A DNA stretch of 6,039 nucleotides from Cyanobacteriota bacterium (GTDB lineage Bacteria; Cyanobacteriota; Cyanobacteriia; Leptolyngbyales; Leptolyngbyaceae): the NCBI GenBank assembly GCA_027482985.1, contig JAIXVO010000522.1, positions 1 to 6,039 of the forward strand, read 5' to 3'. The notes beneath the pieces are model-generated. The model made no database searches and was not told the DNA's origin. It saw nothing but the letters and a program-made list of their open reading frames with translations. Both the position numbers and the translations under genes were made by a program. Shown here in pieces: positions 5,045 to 6,039 of the stretch; within the stretch, counting starts at the first letter, position 1, and every line of letters begins with the position of its first letter.

Positions 5045-6039
5045 TTAAGCAGGACATCTCAACCCACTCAAGTTGGGTGCACCAGGCGCGGTTTGAGCAT
5101 CCTGCTGTAACGTGCGGCACAGGTTTTGCATATAGAAGTCGTTGGCGGGCGGTTCGGTGTAAAACTCGTTCCGCAGACTGCTCAACTGGACAAACCGACT
5201 GGCAGCAGGACCCGCAGGCGCGATTTGCAAGCCCACGTCATACCCCCAGAGTCGGACGGGCGGCTGATAGTAGTCCAACACTTCATTGCCATTGGGACCA
5301 ACACCTGCTTCCCACACATCCTGGTCGTAGGGAGCCGTACTGTAGTTACTGAAGTTGAGCTGAATGAACGAGCCAGAGAACCGCAGATTTTGCCCCGTCC
5401 AGCGTTCCAGGAAGCGCGGGAAGTTATGCAACCCCCCGTAGGCTTGCTGGTCGCGAGAGGGCACAATGCCACTGATCATGATGGTGTTGACGGTGGTTTC
5501 GGGCGGCTGGAATTGCACCGAGCGATCGCCCGGCAGGTTGTTGTTATTGGCGGCTGGCCCCGACCCATAGAAGAAATCGCCGGGAATGGTCACGGCTCCC
5601 CCGTTGTAACGTCCGGCATACTCAACGGGCATCAACGTGGGGTTATCGATGGGGGTAACGACAGCTTTCACGAGGGGATTTCCATTCCGAGACACTTTCA
5701 CGGGAGATTCCGGATCGTTGGGGATTTCTCGTGCCCACCCAGTCCCAGCAGCGGGATCGCGGCTGGGTCGATTCTGATTCAGGAAAGAAGTTCTACCATT
5801 GGCGGTACAACCGGGTCCATATAACCCGTCATTTGGCGCGTTATAAATGCTGGCATCCAGTTGCGTAACGTCGGGAATGAAGTTACTGGGACGCGGGGCG
5901 AGAAAGGCATCACTTGCGCTCCCGTCACAAAAATCACGCGAGAGGATCGTCACTGAATCGCCTAAGACTTCAGAGGGTCGCCATTCATCTCCCGCTCTGG
6001 CAAAATCTGGATCACGCGTGGATCGACCGTAGAAGGTTG
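5045..6039 (-). CDS. hpsA: C-terminal part of an HpsA-like hormogonium polysaccharide protein, 5' partial
   Basis: The frame is open from the right edge to TAA at 5045-5047, giving 330 visible residues. The internal GTG at 5953 is not a start, because coding continues through it (RPSEVLGDSVTILSRDF). The protein is rich in Asn, Pro, Gly and aromatic residues and has no membrane segment here, consistent with a secreted or surface protein. Segments I associate with HpsA are DEWRPSEVLGDSVTILS (about residues 17-33), GGLHNFPRFLERW (201-213), SGSFIQLNFSNY (221-232) and WGYDVGLQ (264-271). Cys residues near the C-terminus (NLCRTL, LRCPA) could form a disulphide. In N. punctiforme hpsA heads the locus with the pseudopilins and is needed for hormogonium polysaccharide and motility; its biochemical activity is not established as far as I know. 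The adjoining pseudopilins support the call. Confidence 0.82.
   Translation of the reverse strand, partial: TFYGRSTRDPDFARAGDEWRPSEVLGDSVTILSRDFCDGSASDAFLAPRPSNFIPDVTQLDASIYNAPNDGLYGPGCTANGRTSFLNQNRPSRDPAAGTGWAREIPNDPESPVKVSRNGNPLVKAVVTPIDNPTLMPVEYAGRYNGGAVTIPGDFFYGSGPAANNNNLPGDRSVQFQPPETTVNTIMISGIVPSRDQQAYGGLHNFPRFLERWTGQNLRFSGSFIQLNFSNYSTAPYDQDVWEAGVGPNGNEVLDYYQPPVRLWGYDVGLQIAPAGPAASRFVQLSSLRNEFYTEPPANDFYMQNLCRTLQQDAQTAPGAPNLSGLRCPA

Noticed and set aside
5126..5824. Plus-strand open frame of 232 codons opposite the HpsA-like gene
   Set aside because: It is long, but the minus-strand frame is open from the window edge, has HpsA-like motifs and fits the cluster; the plus frame looks like an antisense shadow.
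5045..5953. Complete gene starting at GTG 5953
   Set aside because: The frame stays open to the window edge, and the residues before the GTG continue the HpsA-like sequence, so the gene is 5' partial.

Overview
The window looks like a filamentous cyanobacterial chromosome. Nine copies of the cyanobacterial HIP1 octamer GCGATCGC occur in about 6 kb (starting at 304, 325, 352, 1848, 2197, 2322, 2881, 4984 and 5522). There is also a run of heptanucleotide repeats of the kind common in filamentous cyanobacteria. The minus-strand cluster at the right resembles the hps locus (hormogonium polysaccharide) of gliding, hormogonium-forming cyanobacteria such as Nostoc punctiforme. The species cannot be read from the sequence.

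Layout from left to right. (1) Bases 1-207 are the Lys/Thr/Ala-rich C-terminal tail of a plus-strand protein whose body lies outside the window, possibly DNA topoisomerase I. Fifteen bases later follows a small plus-strand gene (223-684) for an unrecognised protein with a Glu/Ala-rich N-terminus encoded by HIP1-containing repeats. (2) A convergent spacer (685-891) holds a G-quadruplex-type tract, an 11-bp hairpin of a repeat-like type and six copies of a heptamer. (3) A minus-strand LivH/NatD-type branched-chain amino-acid ABC permease (892-1842) stands alone. (4) After a divergent promoter region comes a plus-strand tRNA-Ser(CGA) (1969-2053). (5) A 310-bp gene-free stretch (2054-2363) contains three strong stem-loops. 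(6) A minus-strand operon-like cluster is read from the right edge leftwards: the C-terminal part of an HpsA-like protein (5045 to the edge), then three type IV pilin-like proteins, HpsB-like (4167-4955), HpsC-like (3011-4126) and a GspH/FimT-type pseudopilin in the HpsD position (2364-2990).

The right-hand genes most likely work together. In N. punctiforme the pseudopilins and HpsA of this locus are needed for hormogonium polysaccharide and for motility. All three pseudopilins here carry a prepilin peptidase site (Gly followed by Phe or Leu, with Glu at mature position +5) and a hydrophobic N-terminal helix. A stem-loop between hpsA and hpsB could set different expression levels for the secreted protein and the pilins. 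Nothing here forms a clearly new multi-gene system. The least explained parts are the repeat and hairpin-rich spacers and the small HIP1-expanded acidic protein.
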